From NCBI GenBank assembly GCA_963792785.1, contig CAWBXO010000004.1, forward strand, positions 1,240,001-1,304,000: DNA of 64,000 nt, read 5' to 3'. The position numbers and the translations under genes are program-made. The DNA is from CAWIMX01 sp963792785 (GTDB lineage Bacteria > Acidobacteriota > Vicinamibacteria > Vicinamibacterales > CAVVIG01). This document shows positions 35,105 through 44,956 of this stretch, piece by piece (within the stretch, counting starts at the first letter, position 1; every line of letters starts with the position of its first letter). The notes beneath the pieces were generated by a model, which worked only from the letters and a program-made list of their open reading frames with translations, did no database searches and was not told where the DNA came from.

Positions 35105-36100
35105 GTGCCGACCAAAGAACCTCTCGACTCGACGCAGCAGGACCTGCGCGACAAGGTCACCGCCCGCCTGGTGGAGCGGAGCGACCAGATCGCGGGTGAC
35201 ACCGTCGCCCTGTTTCCGTACAGCGGCGACGCGGCCGTCGATCCGGAGTTCTCCCGCCAAGTCGGGCAGACGCTCCTCCTGCTGCTGATCGTGGCCATGC
35301 GCGGCGGCGAGGTGGACGCGCGCGGCATGCTCGTCGGCGACCTGTACCGCATGGTCCTCGAACGGGCGCTCCCGGTGGATCGTCTCTACACCTTCGCGTA
35401 CCTGATCGAGCGGACGGCGCTCGACGAGCTGGCGCTGTCGGACGAGTTCGGCGCGGCCAGTGACGCCTGGCCGCAGGTCGAGCAGATGACGCGGCGCGCG
35501 ACGTTCGACGTGCTCGCGTCGTACTCCGAGCGCGCGCAGAAGGAGCCGACGGGCGCCGGCGCCACCCCGCCGCTGATCGATCGGCTCACGACCCTCTACT
35601 CCCGGCAGATGCTCGACGCGGTGCTCGAGAACGAAGTCGAGCGCGCGACGCGCGTCGGCTATCCCATGTCGTTGATTCTGTTCGACATCGATCGCCTGTC
35701 GGGGATCAACGAAGAGCACGGCTACGGCGTCGGCGATCGGATTCTGGAGCGGGTGGGGATCCTGATCAGCAAGTACTTCCGGCAGCAGGACTGGATGGCG
35801 CGGTGGACGGGCGGCGCGTTCGCGGTCCTGATCACACACACGGACCCGAACGACGTCGCGACGCTGGCCGAGCGCGTGCGGCACACCGTCGAGCAGCGGC
35901 TCGGCTTCATCGATCACCGCAACGACCAGCCGGTCGTGGTGACGCTGAGCGTCGCCGTGCTGAACCTCGAGATCGCCGTCGGGGACCGGCTCGTCACCGA
36001 CTTCGTCCGCTCGGAGGCCGAGCGCCTGCTGGCCGTCGCCAAGTCCAACGGCCGCAACCGCGTGGAGCGCGCGGACCGTTCGACCGCGAGCCCCGGCTAG
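35105..36100 (+). CDS. GGDEF-domain protein with a degenerate active site
   Basis: 331-aa protein. The first half (about 1-155) is helical with no named domain. The C-terminal half is a GGDEF fold: LTTLYSRQMLDAVLENEVERATR, the metal-site FDIDRLSGINEEHGY and RVERA at the end. The signature, however, reads GGAFA in place of GG(D/E)EF, which removes the acidic catalytic residue. The protein is therefore expected to bind GTP or c-di-GMP poorly, or to act as a sensor, rather than synthesise c-di-GMP. The start is GTG 35105, divergent from the PilM-like gene. Its TAG stop at 36098-36100 abuts the acs stop on the other strand. Confidence 0.85.
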   Translation: MPTKEPLDSTQQDLRDKVTARLVERSDQIAGDTVALFPYSGDAAVDPEFSRQVGQTLLLLLIVAMRGGEVDARGMLVGDLYRMVLERALPVDRLYTFAYLIERTALDELALSDEFGAASDAWPQVEQMTRRATFDVLASYSERAQKEPTGAGATPPLIDRLTTLYSRQMLDAVLENEVERATRVGYPMSLILFDIDRLSGINEEHGYGVGDRILERVGILISKYFRQQDWMARWTGGAFAVLITHTDPNDVATLAERVRHTVEQRLGFIDHRNDQPVVVTLSVAVLNLEIAVGDRLVTDFVRSEAERLLAVAKSNGRNRVERADRSTASPG

Positions 36101-38072
36101 CTAGCCGCCGTACTCCTCTTCGTAGTTCGCCTTGAGCCGCGCCACCACGGCGGGATCGGCGAGCGTGGTCGTGTCGCCGAGCGCCTTGCCCTCGGCGATG
36201 TCGCGCAGCAGGCGCCGCATGATCTTCCCCGACCGCGTCTTCGGCAGATCGGCGGTGAAGAGCACGTCCTCGGGCCGCGCGATGGCGCCGATCTTCTTCA
36301 CGACGTGCGCCTTCAGCTCGTCGGCGAGCGCGTGCATGTCGCCCGTAATCCCCTCCTTCACCGTGACGAACGCGGCGATCGCCTGCCCCTTCAGCTCGTG
36401 CGCGCGGCCCACGACGGCCGCCTCGGCGACGCTGGGGTGATCCACGAGGGCGCTCTCGACCTCCATCGTCCCGATCCGGTGGCCGGCCACATTCATGACA
36501 TCGTCCACGCGGCCGAGGAGCCAGAAGTAGCCGTCGGCGTCTCGCTTCGCGCCATCGCCGGTCACGTACACGCCCGGCCCCCACTGGCTCCAGGTACTGC
36601 CGCACGAAGCGCTCGGGGTCGCCGTAGATGCCGCGGAGCATCGACGGCCAGGGCTTCGTGATCGCGAGCAGCCCGCCGCCGACGGGCACCGGGTCGCCCT
36701 TGTCGGTCAGGACCTCGGCGGAGATGCCGGGGAACGGCCGCGTGGCCGAGCCGGGCTTGAGCGTGGTGAGGCCGGCGAGCGGCGTGATCATGATCGCGCC
36801 CGTCTCGGTCTGCCACCACGTGTCGACCACCGGGCAGCGCTCGCCGCCGATGATCTTGTAGTACCAGACCCACGCCTCCGGGTTGATCGGCTCCCCCACC
36901 GATCCGAGCAGGCGCAGCGATGAGAGATCCCGCTTCGCGGGCCAGTCGACGCCCCAGCGCATGAACGCGCGAATAGCCGTCGGCGCGGTGTAGAAGACGG
37001 TGACGCCGTAGCGTTCGACGAGCGCCCAGAACCGATCCTTCTTCGGCCAGTCGGGCGCGCCTTCGTACATGAGCACGGTGGCGCCGTTGGCCAGCGGGCC
37101 GTACACGACGTAGCTGTGGCCCGTGACCCAGCCGATGTCGGCCGTGCACCAGTAGACGTCCTCTTCCTTCAGATCGAACACGAGCTTGGTCGTCGCGTAG
37201 GCGCCGACGAGGTAGCCGCCGGTCGTGTGCACGATGCCCTTGGGCTTCCCCGTGGTGCCGGACGTATAGAGGATGTAGAGCATGTCCTCCGAGTCCATCG
37301 CCTCGGGCTCGCACGCGTAGGAGGCGTCGGCGATCAGATCGTGGTACCAGCGGTCGCGGCCGTCCTGCATGTGCACGGGGATCGCGCTGTCGGCGCCGCG
37401 CTTCACCACCACGACGTGCTCGATCGACGGCGTGGCGGCGAGCGCCTCGTCGGCAATCTGCTTGAGCGCGACGATCTGGCCGCGGCGGTACCCGCCGTCG
37501 GCCGTGATGAGCAGGCGCGCCTGCGCGTCGTTGATGCGGTCGCGGAGCGACTCGGCGCTGAAGCCCCCGAAGACCACGCTGTGGACGGCGCCGATGCGCG
37601 TGCAGGCGAGCATCGCGATCGCGAGCTCCGGCACGAGCGGCATGTAGAGGGCCACGCGATCGCCCTTCTTGATGCCGAGTGACCGCAGCACGCTGCCGAA
37701 CGCGCAGACCTCGCGGTGGAGATCGAAGTAGGTATAGGTGCGGCGATCGCCGGGCTCCCCTTCCCAGATGAGCGCGGCCTTGTTGCGGCGCGGCCCGCGC
37801 AGGTGGCGATCGAGACAGTTCACGCTGACGTTCAGCTTCCCGCCGACGAACCACTTCGCGTGCGGGGGCTGCCAGTCGAGAATTGTGTCCCAGGGCGTCG
37901 ACCACTCGAGCTCGGCGGCGAATTTCGCCCAGAAGGCTTCGGGATCCTTCGCCGCCTCGGCGTAAATCCCGTCGTCGTTGGCGATCGCGTGGGCGCGAAA
38001 GTCCGCCGGCGGCGGGAACGTGCGATCTTCCTTGAGGAGATCGGAGATTTCTGGGGGGATCTTGTCGGCCAT
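36101..38072 (-). CDS. acs: Acetyl-CoA synthetase, split by one apparent frameshift
   Basis: AMP-forming acetyl-CoA ligase, which activates acetate via acetyl-AMP. From ATG 38072 the frame encodes FWAKFAAELEWSTPWD, FVGGKLNVSVNCLDRH, the AMP-binding YTSGTTGKPKGIVHTTGGYL, VDTWWQTETGAIMITP and SMLRGIYGDPERFVRQYLE. It then loses similarity. From 36571 the next frame continues YVTGDGAKRDADGYFWLLGRVDDV and the regulated lysine motif PKTRSGKIMRRLL to 36101. Deleting one of the two G bases at 36586-36587 (minus-strand CC in GAGCCAGTGG) restores QWGPGVYVTGDG and a 656-aa protein, the normal length. Everything except that base is intact, so sequencing error is as likely as a broken gene. Confidence 0.93.
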
Positions 38073-38114
38073 GGCCGGAAGGATACCGTACCGCGTCGAG
38101 CTATCGACGCGGAA

Positions 38115-39467
38115 TCAGCCGACGAGCGCGGCCAGGCGCGCGCGGACCTGCGCCGCCAGCTCGCCGTGCGCCACGCCGCCGAGGCGCAGAAACGCGCGGT
38201 AGTGCTCGACGGCCGTGGTGATATCGCCGGTCTCGTCGGCGACGAGCGCGAGGTTGTACTGCGCCCCGGCGTGGCTGCGATCGATCGCCACGGCCTGCAG
38301 CAAAAGATCGCGGGCCTCCGCCGGCCGGCTCTGCGCGCGCCGGGCGAGGGCCAGGTTCACGAGCGCCTCCACGTCCTGCGGATCGTCCGCGATGGCCACG
38401 CGGAACTCGGCGATGGCCATGTCGAGCGCGCCCGCCCGCATCCGGGCGATGCCGAGGTTGTTGTGCGCCTTCGCGTGATTCGGATCGATCTCGATGGCGC
38501 GCTGGAACTCCTGAATCGCCATGTCCGGATCCCCGTCGTCCTGATACAACAGGCCGAGGTTGTTGTGCACTTCCGCGCTCGCCTCGTGGTCGGCCAGCAG
38601 GCTCCGATACTGCTCGAACGCGTGCTCGCGATCGCCGACGCGCTGGTAGTAGAGCGCAAGCGCGAAGCGGTCGTCGAGCGATCGCGTCGCCCTGGAGGGC
38701 GCGACGGACGCCGGCACGGCGGCCGCGGGCGTCGCGGGCCGTGCCGCCGGGCGCGGCGCGGCCGGGCGCGGCGCAGCCGGACGCGGCGCAGTCGGGCGCG
38801 GCGCAGCTGGGCGCGGCGCAGCCGGGCGCGGGGCCGACGGCGCCGGTGTGGACGGCACGGGCGACGGACGAACGGCGGCTGACGCGGGAGGCGCGGGCGT
38901 CGGGCGCACTGGACTCGTCGGTGCAGGCGTTGCCGGCGTGGGCGTCGGCCGCGCCGGAGCCGCGGGCGCCGGGGTCGGCCGCGCCGGGGTCGTGGGCGCA
39001 GGCGTTGTCGGCGTGGGCGTCGGGCGCGCTGAAGTCGAGGGCGTCGGGATCGTAGGCGCGGCGGCCGGCGCGGGCGTCGCCGGCGCGGGTCGCGCCGTGG
39101 TCGGCGTCGGGGACGACGGCGCGGTGGCGGTTGCGGCCGGAGGGACCGTCGCGTTCGACGGCGCGGGCGTGGCCGGCGACGGCACAGGACGAATCGGCGG
39201 ACGATTGACCGCCTGGCGCGGCGCGGGCTGCACAGTCACGGGCGCCGGTGGCGCGAGGAGCAGGACGATCCCCGTCGCGCCGATGAAGCCGAGCGCGACG
39301 GCGCCGGCGCCGTAGATCGCGAGCGTCTTCAGCGGCCGGCGGCGATGGCCGTGACGCTGATACCCGAGGGTGGCGAGCACCGAGTCCGATCGCGCGCCGG
39401 CGCGCGCGTCGGTCTCGTCCGACGGTTCGTTGCGGCGTCGCCGCAAGGCATCGAGCAGAAGGCTCAC
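38115..39467 (-). CDS. Membrane-anchored TPR protein of the secretin cluster
   Basis: 450-aa protein. It begins MSLLLDALRRRR, a short motif typical of GspB/ExeB-like and associated pilus proteins, followed by one membrane helix at about 48-72. Residues about 75-265 are a Pro/Ala/Thr-rich spacer with repeated AAPRPAAPRP-like units. The C-terminal part (about 270-445) contains at least four tetratricopeptide repeats (LYYQRVGDREHAFEQY; NLGLLYQDDGDPDMAIQEF; NNLGIARMRAGALDMAI). It would scaffold protein contacts in the periplasm. The GTG start at 39467 overlaps the stop of the ExeA-like ATPase (GTGA), so it is part of the same secretion operon. Confidence 0.8.
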   Translation of the reverse strand: MSLLLDALRRRRNEPSDETDARAGARSDSVLATLGYQRHGHRRRPLKTLAIYGAGAVALGFIGATGIVLLLAPPAPVTVQPAPRQAVNRPPIRPVPSPATPAPSNATVPPAATATAPSSPTPTTARPAPATPAPAAAPTIPTPSTSARPTPTPTTPAPTTPARPTPAPAAPARPTPTPATPAPTSPVRPTPAPPASAAVRPSPVPSTPAPSAPRPAAPRPAAPRPTAPRPAAPRPAAPRPAARPATPAAAVPASVAPSRATRSLDDRFALALYYQRVGDREHAFEQYRSLLADHEASAEVHNNLGLLYQDDGDPDMAIQEFQRAIEIDPNHAKAHNNLGIARMRAGALDMAIAEFRVAIADDPQDVEALVNLALARRAQSRPAEARDLLLQAVAIDRSHAGAQYNLALVADETGDITTAVEHYRAFLRLGGVAHGELAAQVRARLAALVG

Positions 39468-40828
39468 AGGGTGTTTGTCGCGCCGGTCGCGAAAGGCGCC
39501 GTCACCACCACGGCGTCGAGGCGAGGCGCCGCCTCGTTCAGCCGGGCGGCCTGCCGGCGCGCCTCATCGGGATCAGTGTACGCCCCCGCGAGCACCCGCT
39601 GCCAGCGGCCTCGTTCCCCGAGGTCGACGTCGGCGTAGTAGACCGTGAAGCCGGACGACTCGAGCCAGTCGGTGAGCGCCGCGATTTGCTTCGAGGAATC
39701 CGGATCGGCGACGGCATAGGAACCGGTGAGAATCGTGACCGCGGCCGTCGCGGGCAGCTGTCGATCCGGCTCGGCCGCGCGCGGCACGGCGCTGGCGCGC
39801 GCGGGACGCGGCGTGGCCGACGGGGCGTCGGGCGCCGCGACGGCCACCGCGGCCGGCTCGTGCTCCGCCGAGAAGCGCGCGTACAGGTACGCCGTGCCGG
39901 CCGCGGCCAGCCCCGCCGCGATCACGATCGTCGCGGCGGCGGCCGCGAGCGACGGCCGGGCGAGCCACCCGGGCCTTCGGCGCGACGCGCCCGGAAGATC
40001 GAGGCTCTTCGCCGCATGGACGATGAGCTCCGGCGTGATGCGGGTCGTCCGGGCCGAGAACCCGGCCACCAGCGCGCGGTCGCACACCAGGTTGATGAGC
40101 CGCGGGATGCCGCCCGTGAGGCGGTGAATCAGCTTGAGCGCCTTCCCCGAGAACGTCACGGACGACGAGCCGGCGCCCGCGATCGCGAGGCGGTGCGCGA
40201 CGTACGCGGCCACGGTTTCCTCGTCGAGCGGCAGGAGTTCGTACCGGATCGACACGCGCTGATCGAGCTGCCGCATATCCGGCGCCCCCAGCACGTCCTT
40301 CAGGTTGAGCTGCCCGACCAGGATGATCTGCAGCAGCTTCTCCTTGTCCGTCTCGAGGTTCGAGAGGATTCGGATCTGCTCGAGCACCTGCGGCGGCAGG
40401 TTCTGCGCCTCGTCGATGATGAGGACGGCGCTCGCGCCCTTGTCCACGAGGCTCAGCAGAAATTCGTACAGGAGCTCGATCAGCTCCTCCTTGCCGGCCC
40501 CGGCGACGCGGCCGCCGCCCCACAGCTCCTCGCGCGCGACCACGCCGAAGTCCTGCAGCACCCGGCGCAGCAGGTCGTCTTCCGACAGGAAGGGATTCAG
40601 CACCAGCGCGGTGTACGTGGTGCGATCGATCTGCTCCAGCAGCGCGCGGCACAGCGTCGTCTTGCCGGTGCCGATGTCGCCGGTGACCACGACGAAGCCC
40701 TCGCGGCGGCGGATCGCGTACTGCAGCAGCTCGAACGCGCTGGCGTGCGACTGGCTCCGGTACAGATACTTCGGATCCGGCGTGAGGCTGAAGGGCTTCT
40801 CCGTGAATCCGTAATAGCTCTCGTACAT
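39464..40828 (-). CDS. ExeA/GspA-like AAA ATPase with C-terminal SPOR-like domain
   Basis: 454-aa protein. The N-terminal half is the ExeA-type AAA ATPase: YYGFTEKPFSLTPDPKYLY, Walker A GDIGTGKTTL, Walker B VLIIDEAQNLPPQVLEQIR and a LTGGIPRLINLVCDRAL sensor region. A single membrane helix lies at about 290-315, followed by a Pro/Ala spacer and a C-terminal segment (about 365-450, GSYAVADPDSSKQI; VLAGAYTDPDEARRQA) resembling a SPOR peptidoglycan-binding domain. ExeA proteins help assemble secretin multimers through the cell wall, and the next gene upstream in the transcript encodes a secretin. Start ATG 40828, 12 nt after the secretin stop. Confidence 0.9.
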   Translation of the reverse strand: MYESYYGFTEKPFSLTPDPKYLYRSQSHASAFELLQYAIRRREGFVVVTGDIGTGKTTLCRALLEQIDRTTYTALVLNPFLSEDDLLRRVLQDFGVVAREELWGGGRVAGAGKEELIELLYEFLLSLVDKGASAVLIIDEAQNLPPQVLEQIRILSNLETDKEKLLQIILVGQLNLKDVLGAPDMRQLDQRVSIRYELLPLDEETVAAYVAHRLAIAGAGSSSVTFSGKALKLIHRLTGGIPRLINLVCDRALVAGFSARTTRITPELIVHAAKSLDLPGASRRRPGWLARPSLAAAAATIVIAAGLAAAGTAYLYARFSAEHEPAAVAVAAPDAPSATPRPARASAVPRAAEPDRQLPATAAVTILTGSYAVADPDSSKQIAALTDWLESSGFTVYYADVDLGERGRWQRVLAGAYTDPDEARRQAARLNEAAPRLDAVVVTAPFATGATNTL

Positions 40829-40840
40829 CGCTTGATCCCG

Positions 40841-42064
40841 CTACTCGGCCGCCGTGTTCACGATCGTCGGCGTGAGGAGCACCAGCAGCTCCACGCGCGT
40901 GCGCACGACGACGGTGGAGCGGCCGAACCAGCCGCCCGAGAAGCCGCCGCCCGATCGCTTCTCACGCGTCTCCACCTCGCGATGGAAGCCGGACACGACC
41001 AGCGTCTCGCCGTTGCCGACGCGCGCGAGGGTGTCGAGCTCGCGGATTGCCACGACGTCCGGCGTGTGCTTGTCGTCGTCCGTCTGCCTGAGGGTAACGA
41101 CCGGCCCGACCGCGAGCGTCACCATGCCGTTCTGGGCGATCTGCGGGGTCACCGTCAGCGTGATGCCGCCGGGGCGGCCCGGATCGCCGACACGCTCGAT
41201 CGTGCCGCGCACGACGGCCGCTTCGTTGTTGAGCGCCAGCAACCGCGGCGACGCGAGCGTCGTCACGACGCCCTGCTCGGCCAGCGCGTCCAGGAACGCG
41301 CCGACGTCGCGCACCCGCGTGCCGGGCGACGCCTGCCCTCCCGAGCCCGGCGACAGGCCGGCCCTGGCCAGGGCGTCCCAGTCGAGCCCCTGCGCGGTCT
41401 CGTCGTTCAGCTGCACCTCGATCACGCGCGCGTCGATCTGCACCTGCCGGTGCACGCGGTCGCGCACCGCGTCGAGGTACTCCGAGACGCGCATGATGCG
41501 CTCGGGGAAATCGGTCACCTGCAGCAGCCCGGCCTTGCGGTCCACGCTGTACGAGGCGCCGGACGACAGCATCCCGCGCACGGCGGCGTCGATGTCGGCG
41601 AACGCGTCGCCGCGCGACGACGTGGTGACGGCCGCAACGCCGGTCTCGCCCACCACCGACGCGCCGGTGCGCTCGGCGGCGATGAAGTTCAGATCGAAGA
41701 GGCGCGTCTCGGGCGCGCGGGGGAAGACCTTGATGAAGCTCCCCTGCACCTCGTAGTCGAGACCGAGCGGCGGCAGAATCAGTGTGAGCGCCTGGCGCAC
41801 GGTCACTTCCTTCAGCTCGCCGATGAAGGAGCCGGCGACGCCGGGCGCGGGCACGATGCTGAGGCTGGTGCCGCGGACGAGGAGCAGCAGAAGATCGCCG
41901 ATCGGCACGGGCTCGCCGAAGGTCAGCGAGAACGTGCGGCCGTCGAGATCCGCCGCGAGCGGCCCCTCATCGAGCTCCGTCAGCGGCAGCGGCGGCAGCT
42001 GCACCCGAGGCGCCTGCGCGGCCCCGAGCAGCATGACGACGAGCGGCAGCGACACCCACTCCAC
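40841..42064 (-). CDS. Secretin (MshL/PilQ/GspD family)
   Basis: 407-aa outer-membrane channel subunit. A hydrophobic N-terminus (MEWVSLPLVVMLLGAAQAP) is a likely signal peptide. An N0-like region at about 45-115 (SLTFGEPVPIGDLLLLLVRG; VTVRQALTLIL) and an N1-type domain at about 165-225 (QVTDFPERIMRVSEYLDAV) precede the secretin core from about 225 (QIDARVIEVQLND, TLASPRLLALNNEAAVV, LTVTPQIAQNGMVTL, LLVLLTPTIV). It is short for the family and resembles MSHA-type secretins. The start is GTG 42064. With the ExeA-like and TPR genes downstream and PilB/PilM-like genes 5-9 kb away, it points to one type IV pilus or secretion machine coded in two pieces. Confidence 0.9.
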   Translation of the reverse strand: MEWVSLPLVVMLLGAAQAPRVQLPPLPLTELDEGPLAADLDGRTFSLTFGEPVPIGDLLLLLVRGTSLSIVPAPGVAGSFIGELKEVTVRQALTLILPPLGLDYEVQGSFIKVFPRAPETRLFDLNFIAAERTGASVVGETGVAAVTTSSRGDAFADIDAAVRGMLSSGASYSVDRKAGLLQVTDFPERIMRVSEYLDAVRDRVHRQVQIDARVIEVQLNDETAQGLDWDALARAGLSPGSGGQASPGTRVRDVGAFLDALAEQGVVTTLASPRLLALNNEAAVVRGTIERVGDPGRPGGITLTVTPQIAQNGMVTLAVGPVVTLRQTDDDKHTPDVVAIRELDTLARVGNGETLVVSGFHREVETREKRSGGGFSGGWFGRSTVVVRTRVELLVLLTPTIVNTAAE

Positions 42065-42125
42065 GTCTCAGAGTGTCGGATCGATACGGTTGCAGCGATA
42101 GAGAGCAGGGGTGGGAAGAGACGTG

Positions 42126-42217
42126 AAGATGGGGTGATGGGCGTGATGGCGTGATGGGGCGATGGCGTGATGGGCGCCCCATCACCCCATCACCACATCA
42201 CTCCATCACCACATTCA
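42126..42217. repeat. Inverted GTGATGGG/CCATCACC arrays after the ino1 stop
   Basis: About 50 bp of GTGATGGG-like units (42126-42175) meets about 42 bp of CCATCACC-like units, centred on GGGCGCCC at 42172-42179. The two halves form one long imperfect hairpin. The array begins one base beyond the ino1 stop codon (42219-42221, minus strand). Confidence 0.88.
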
Positions 42218-42218
42218 C

Positions 42219-43532
<1,314 letters not shown>

Positions 43533-43540
43533 GGGCGAAA

Positions 43541-43550
43541 ACTATATCAT
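43541..43550. promoter_or_regulatory. Overlapping divergent -10 elements of ino1 and the methyltransferase
   Basis: Only 26 bp separate the two start codons. TATAGT (minus, 43546-43541) lies 8 nt from the ino1 GTG and TATCAT (plus, 43545-43550) lies 8 nt from the methyltransferase ATG. If these are -10 boxes, both mRNAs begin about at their start codons and the two promoters share DNA and should compete. Confidence 0.5.
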
Positions 43551-43558
43551 CAATACTG

Positions 43559-44116
43559 ATGAACCTTTTTGGACGACGCGAGGATCCGCACATGCTCTCG
43601 GTGCGGATGACGGGCGTGAAGATGGGCGATCAGGTGGCCCTGGTGGGGTGCTCGAACGGCGCCCGGCTGGGGGCGATTGCCAGGCAGGTCGGCCTGTCCG
43701 GGCGGGCGGTCGGCCTGATGCCGGACCGGGAGACGGCCGAGCGCATGCGCAAGGGCGCGGCGGCGGCCGGGGCGCTGGTCGAGATCGAGATCACGTCGCC
43801 GGTACGGCTGAAGGCCGACAATGACGCGTTCGACCTGGTCGTGGTGGACGACACGGGCGGCCTTCTGGCGTCGATGCGCGCCGAGGATCGGACGGGGGTG
43901 TTCAAGGACCTGCGGCGGATCGTACGGCCGGGCGGACGGGTGGTGATCATCGGCACCGTGCCGCGCGGCGGGGTCGGCGTGCTGATCTCGCGCGCGCAGA
44001 GCGGCCCGCCGTTCGATCCGATGCCGTGGCTGACGGCGGAGAACTTCAAGGCCGTGCGGCTGCTGGCGGAGCGCGACGGGTTGAAGTTCATCGAGGGCAC
44101 GCGGGCGAGGTCATGA
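43559..44116 (+). CDS. Class I SAM-dependent methyltransferase-like protein
   Basis: 185-aa Rossmann-fold protein. The glycine motif is VALVGCSNGARL (motif I), followed by VGLMPDRETAERMRKGA (motif II position), NDAFDLVVVDDTGG (motif III) and RRIVRPGGRVVIIGTVPRGG (motif IV/V region). Substrate cannot be inferred, and the motif I glycine pattern is slightly atypical, so catalysis is not guaranteed. The ATG at 43559 has no ribosome-binding site, fitting leaderless initiation. The stop TGA (44114-44116) starts a short array of AATGCAGG units that opens the 840-bp cassette. Confidence 0.8.
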   Translation: MNLFGRREDPHMLSVRMTGVKMGDQVALVGCSNGARLGAIARQVGLSGRAVGLMPDRETAERMRKGAAAAGALVEIEITSPVRLKADNDAFDLVVVDDTGGLLASMRAEDRTGVFKDLRRIVRPGGRVVIIGTVPRGGVGVLISRAQSGPPFDPMPWLTAENFKAVRLLAERDGLKFIEGTRARS

Positions 44117-44143
44117 AAATGCAGGAATGCAGGAAACCGCCGC

Positions 44144-44411
44144 CTATTCATTTAGTCCTGTGGCAAGAACGACCGAGTACGCCACTAGGGCGAAATACAT
44201 TACAGGACCGTACACCAACGCCAGCCCACGCGTGAACCACCGAAACTCGGTCGCGAGTACCTGCTAAACCCAGGAGTAGAACCGCGACTATTTCCCACAG
44301 TGGTGGGGCTCCACCACGTGGGCCGGCAAGCACAAACAACGTCTGGGCAATCAGCGGAACGACAACGGATAGTAGCAGTGCCGGCGTTCGGAACTTCGTT
44401 GCTGAAGGCAT
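44144..44411 (-). pseudogene. Small hydrophobic membrane protein, frameshifted
   Basis: From ATG 44411 the frame encodes MPSATKFRTPALLLSVVVPL and a second hydrophobic run ending LWEIVAVLLLGLAG. It then switches to a shifted frame that gives FTRGLALVYGPVMYFALVAY and stops at 44144. Deleting one base of the CC doublet at 44260-44261 joins both parts into an 88-aa protein with three hydrophobic segments and no interruption. The tail LVYGPVMYFALVAYSVVLA is similar to LVYAPVMFIVLIYSALALA in the frame at 44546-44773, so the two are paralogues. The family is not recognised. No good ribosome-binding site was found. It may be intact if the extra base is a sequencing error. Confidence 0.55.
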
Positions 44412-44436
44412 TCGGTGGAATTGCAAGAGGAGGCTG

Positions 44437-44526
44437 CTAGATTCCCAACACGGGCATCCGCCGGCCAATTACAGACACGAGACCACTGGCCACGAGAACG
44501 AGCGTCGGGTCCAACCATCGGGCCAT
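44437..44526 (-). CDS. Possible 29-aa peptide inside the cassette
   Basis: A short frame with ATG 44526 encodes 29 residues with one hydrophobic segment (PTLVLVASGLVSVIG) between the two membrane-protein frames. There is no ribosome-binding evidence and no homology that can be stated. It is listed because it is in phase with the cassette's direction and otherwise the stretch is empty. Confidence 0.2.
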   Translation of the reverse strand: MARWLDPTLVLVASGLVSVIGRRMPVLGI

Positions 44527-44545
44527 GATCTTCTTAGATCTTGAG

Positions 44546-44773
44546 TCACGGGCCTCCAAGCACACCCGCCAGGGCGAGTGCCGAGTAGATCAGCACGATG
44601 AACATCACGGGCGCATAGACCAGCGCGATTGCACCGGTTCGACGAGGGTAAGCGCGGGACAGCGGATAGAACCCAACCGCGACGGCTACCGGCACCGCGA
44701 ACACAGAGACAACGTTCGATAGTTCCGGCACGCGGCCACCGATGGCGTAACCGACCGCCAGCGTTCCGGCCAA
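44546..44773 (-). CDS. Small hydrophobic membrane protein
   Basis: 75-aa frame from a TTG at 44773, very hydrophobic with about three membrane segments, ending ALVYAPVMFIVLIYSALALAG. Its tail is paralogous to the broken frame at 44144-44411. The similarity-bearing part extends further upstream (ASTTLAIATLAG) to a stop at about 44800 without a good start codon. An ATG at 44843 in the neighbouring frame would reach it after a one-base change, so the 5' end may also carry an indel. The family is unknown. Location inside the repeat-bounded cassette suggests it is cargo. Confidence 0.5.
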   Translation of the reverse strand: MAGTLAVGYAIGGRVPELSNVVSVFAVPVAVAVGFYPLSRAYPRRTGAIALVYAPVMFIVLIYSALALAGVLGGP

Positions 44774-44908
44774 GGTCGCGATGGCGAGCGTCGTCGACGC
44801 CTAACGATCCGAACCGCCATACTCCGCCCCAGCCTACGCTCATTGCTTAGGTCCCTATCTCGCCCTGGCGTGCGAGAGTCTGCATTCGCCATGCGTGAAG
44901 GTCCATTT

Positions 44909-44956
44909 TGCATTCCTGCATTCCTGCATTCCTGCATTCCTGCATTCCTGCATTTC
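44909..44956. repeat. TGCATTCC octamer array next to the SDR stop
   Basis: Six contiguous 8-nt TGCATTCC units (the last with one extra T) end directly at the TAG of the SDR gene. The opposite end of the cassette (44117-44135) carries two to three reverse-complement units. Confidence 0.9.

Noticed and set aside
36101..38072. acs as a true pseudogene
   Set aside because: All motifs are intact apart from one base, and similar single-base insertions occur in four other places, so error is at least as likely.
38700..39240. DNA repeat element in the Pro/Ala-rich part of the TPR gene
   Set aside because: The repetitiveness is in frame and codes for a Pro/Ala linker; it is explained as a protein spacer.
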